From: Eubacteriales bacterium
Lineage (GTDB): Bacteria; Bacillota; Clostridia; Acetivibrionales; STF1-152
Assembly (NCBI GenBank): GCA_028703215.1
Contig: JAQVNH010000088.1
Location: 1-5,448 of the forward strand
Length of the DNA: 5,448 nucleotides
Reading direction: 5' to 3'
The position numbers and the translations under genes were made by a program. The notes beneath the pieces are model-generated. The model did no database searches. It saw only the letters and a program-made list of their open reading frames with translations, and was not told where the DNA came from. The stretch's first letter is position 1. Every line of letters begins with the position of its first letter. This document shows, piece after piece, positions 4,661-5,448 of this stretch.

Positions 4661-5448
4661 ATGGAAAAGTTCTTCAAATTGAAGGAAAACGGTTCAAAGT
4701 TATCCACAGAAGTACTTGCCGGTCTGACAACGTTTTTTACGATGGTCTACATCATTTTTGTCAATCCGAGCATGCTATCACAGACAGGGATGCCATGGAA
4801 TGCCGTTTTCCTGGCAACGATCTTTGCATCCGCAATCGGCACTCTCGTAATGGGCCTTTTTGCCAATGTCCCTTATGCGCAGGCGCCGGGTATGGGGCTT
4901 AATGCCTTTTTCACCTACACAGTCGTCTTTGCGCTGGGATTCTCATGGCAGCAGGCGCTGGCAATGGTATTTATTTGCGGAATCATCAACATCATCATTA
5001 CGGTAACGAAAGTCAGAAAAATCATAATCAAGTCAATACCGCGCAGTTTGCAGAATGCAATCGGCGGAGGAATAGGAATATTTATTGCTTATATAGGAGT
5101 TAAAAGCGCCGGTTTGTTAAATTTCACTTCAGACCCCGGCAAGAACATCGTTTTAGACGGCGGAACAGTTATTGCGGATGCAAGCGCTGTTCCCGCACTT
5201 GTCACATTAAATTCAGCTCCTGTGATCCTGGCTCTGATCGGATTGATCCTGACAATAGTGCTGCTTTTATTTAAAATTAAGGGAGCCATATTGATAGGAA
5301 TCATCGCGACTACACTGATCGGCATCCCGATGGGTGTTGTCGATGTGACGCAAATAGGAGTGACATCAAATATCGGGACGGCATTCAAAGATCTTGGGAC
5401 GACATTCGGAGCGGCATTCGGAAAAGACGGTCTTTTGTCGCTGTTCAG
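4661..5448 (+). CDS. NCS2-family purine permease, AzgA/PbuG-like, partial (C-terminus beyond right edge)
   Basis: The frame is open from an ATG at 4661 to the right edge, 262 codons without a stop, so a bit more than half of the usual 430-460 residue protein is visible. A strong GGAGGGAG (4646-4653) lies seven bases upstream of the start. The N-terminus shows the hallmarks of the AzgA (COG2252) branch of NCS2: STEVLAGLTTFFTMVYIIFV (residues 15-34) with NPSML directly after, then NVPYAQAPGMGLNAFFTYTV (69-88). These differ clearly from the UraA branch of the preceding gene. Several hydrophobic segments follow, for example about 99-116, 135-147, 186-204 and 208-224. The product should be an inner-membrane proton-linked importer of hypoxanthine, guanine or adenine; the exact base cannot be told. 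It lies on the same strand 76 bases after the UraA-like gene with no convincing terminator or promoter between them, so co-transcription is likely. No frameshift or internal stop is present. Confidence 0.93.
   Translation, partial: MEKFFKLKENGSKLSTEVLAGLTTFFTMVYIIFVNPSMLSQTGMPWNAVFLATIFASAIGTLVMGLFANVPYAQAPGMGLNAFFTYTVVFALGFSWQQALAMVFICGIINIIITVTKVRKIIIKSIPRSLQNAIGGGIGIFIAYIGVKSAGLLNFTSDPGKNIVLDGGTVIADASAVPALVTLNSAPVILALIGLILTIVLLLFKIKGAILIGIIATTLIGIPMGVVDVTQIGVTSNIGTAFKDLGTTFGAAFGKDGLLSLF

Noticed and set aside
5089..5388. Minus-strand open frame of 99 codons inside the second permease
   Set aside because: It is antisense to a continuous AzgA-like frame and has no recognisable product.

Overview
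The window looks like a chromosomal segment of an anaerobic, low-to-moderate-GC Firmicute, most likely a clostridial species. Four things suggest this: strong GGAGG-type ribosome binding sites, AT-rich intergenic regions, an aldo/keto reductase fused to a bacterial-type ferredoxin domain, and a short Firmicute-style lipoprotein signal. No species can be named from the sequence alone, and there is no sign of phage, plasmid, IS element, CRISPR, tRNA or rRNA.

Layout. (1) Positions 1-455, minus strand: the N-terminal part of a small secreted lipoprotein that runs off the left edge. (2) 456-759: an AT-rich divergent intergenic region with one plausible promoter facing each way. (3) 760-1884, plus strand: a complete aldo/keto reductase with two C-terminal 4Fe-4S motifs. 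(4) 1898-2836, minus strand: a complete AEC-family (auxin efflux carrier type) membrane transporter, convergent with the reductase and separated from it by 13 bases. (5) 2837-3240: a 404-base divergent regulatory region. It holds a good minus-strand promoter for the AEC gene and, on the plus strand, a structured leader with a clear intrinsic terminator about 95 bases before the next gene. (6) 3241-4584, plus strand: a UraA-like NCS2 nucleobase permease. (7) 4585-4660: a short gap carrying a 14-bp hairpin. (8) 4661 to the right edge, plus strand: the first 262 codons of a second NCS2 permease of the AzgA/PbuG (purine) type.

The two NCS2 permeases look like one nucleobase-uptake operon. The first resembles uracil carriers and the second resembles hypoxanthine/guanine/adenine carriers, so together they could import pyrimidine and purine bases for salvage. 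The operon appears to be controlled by premature termination. In the leader a short segment can pair either with an upstream partner (which leaves the terminator intact) or with the 5' arm of the terminator (which disrupts it). A second pair of long helices upstream is also mutually exclusive. I cannot match this leader to a purine riboswitch, PyrR site, T-box or other RNA class I know, so it is the best candidate here for an undescribed regulatory element. The reductase, the AEC transporter and the lipoprotein are not obviously connected to nucleobase uptake.
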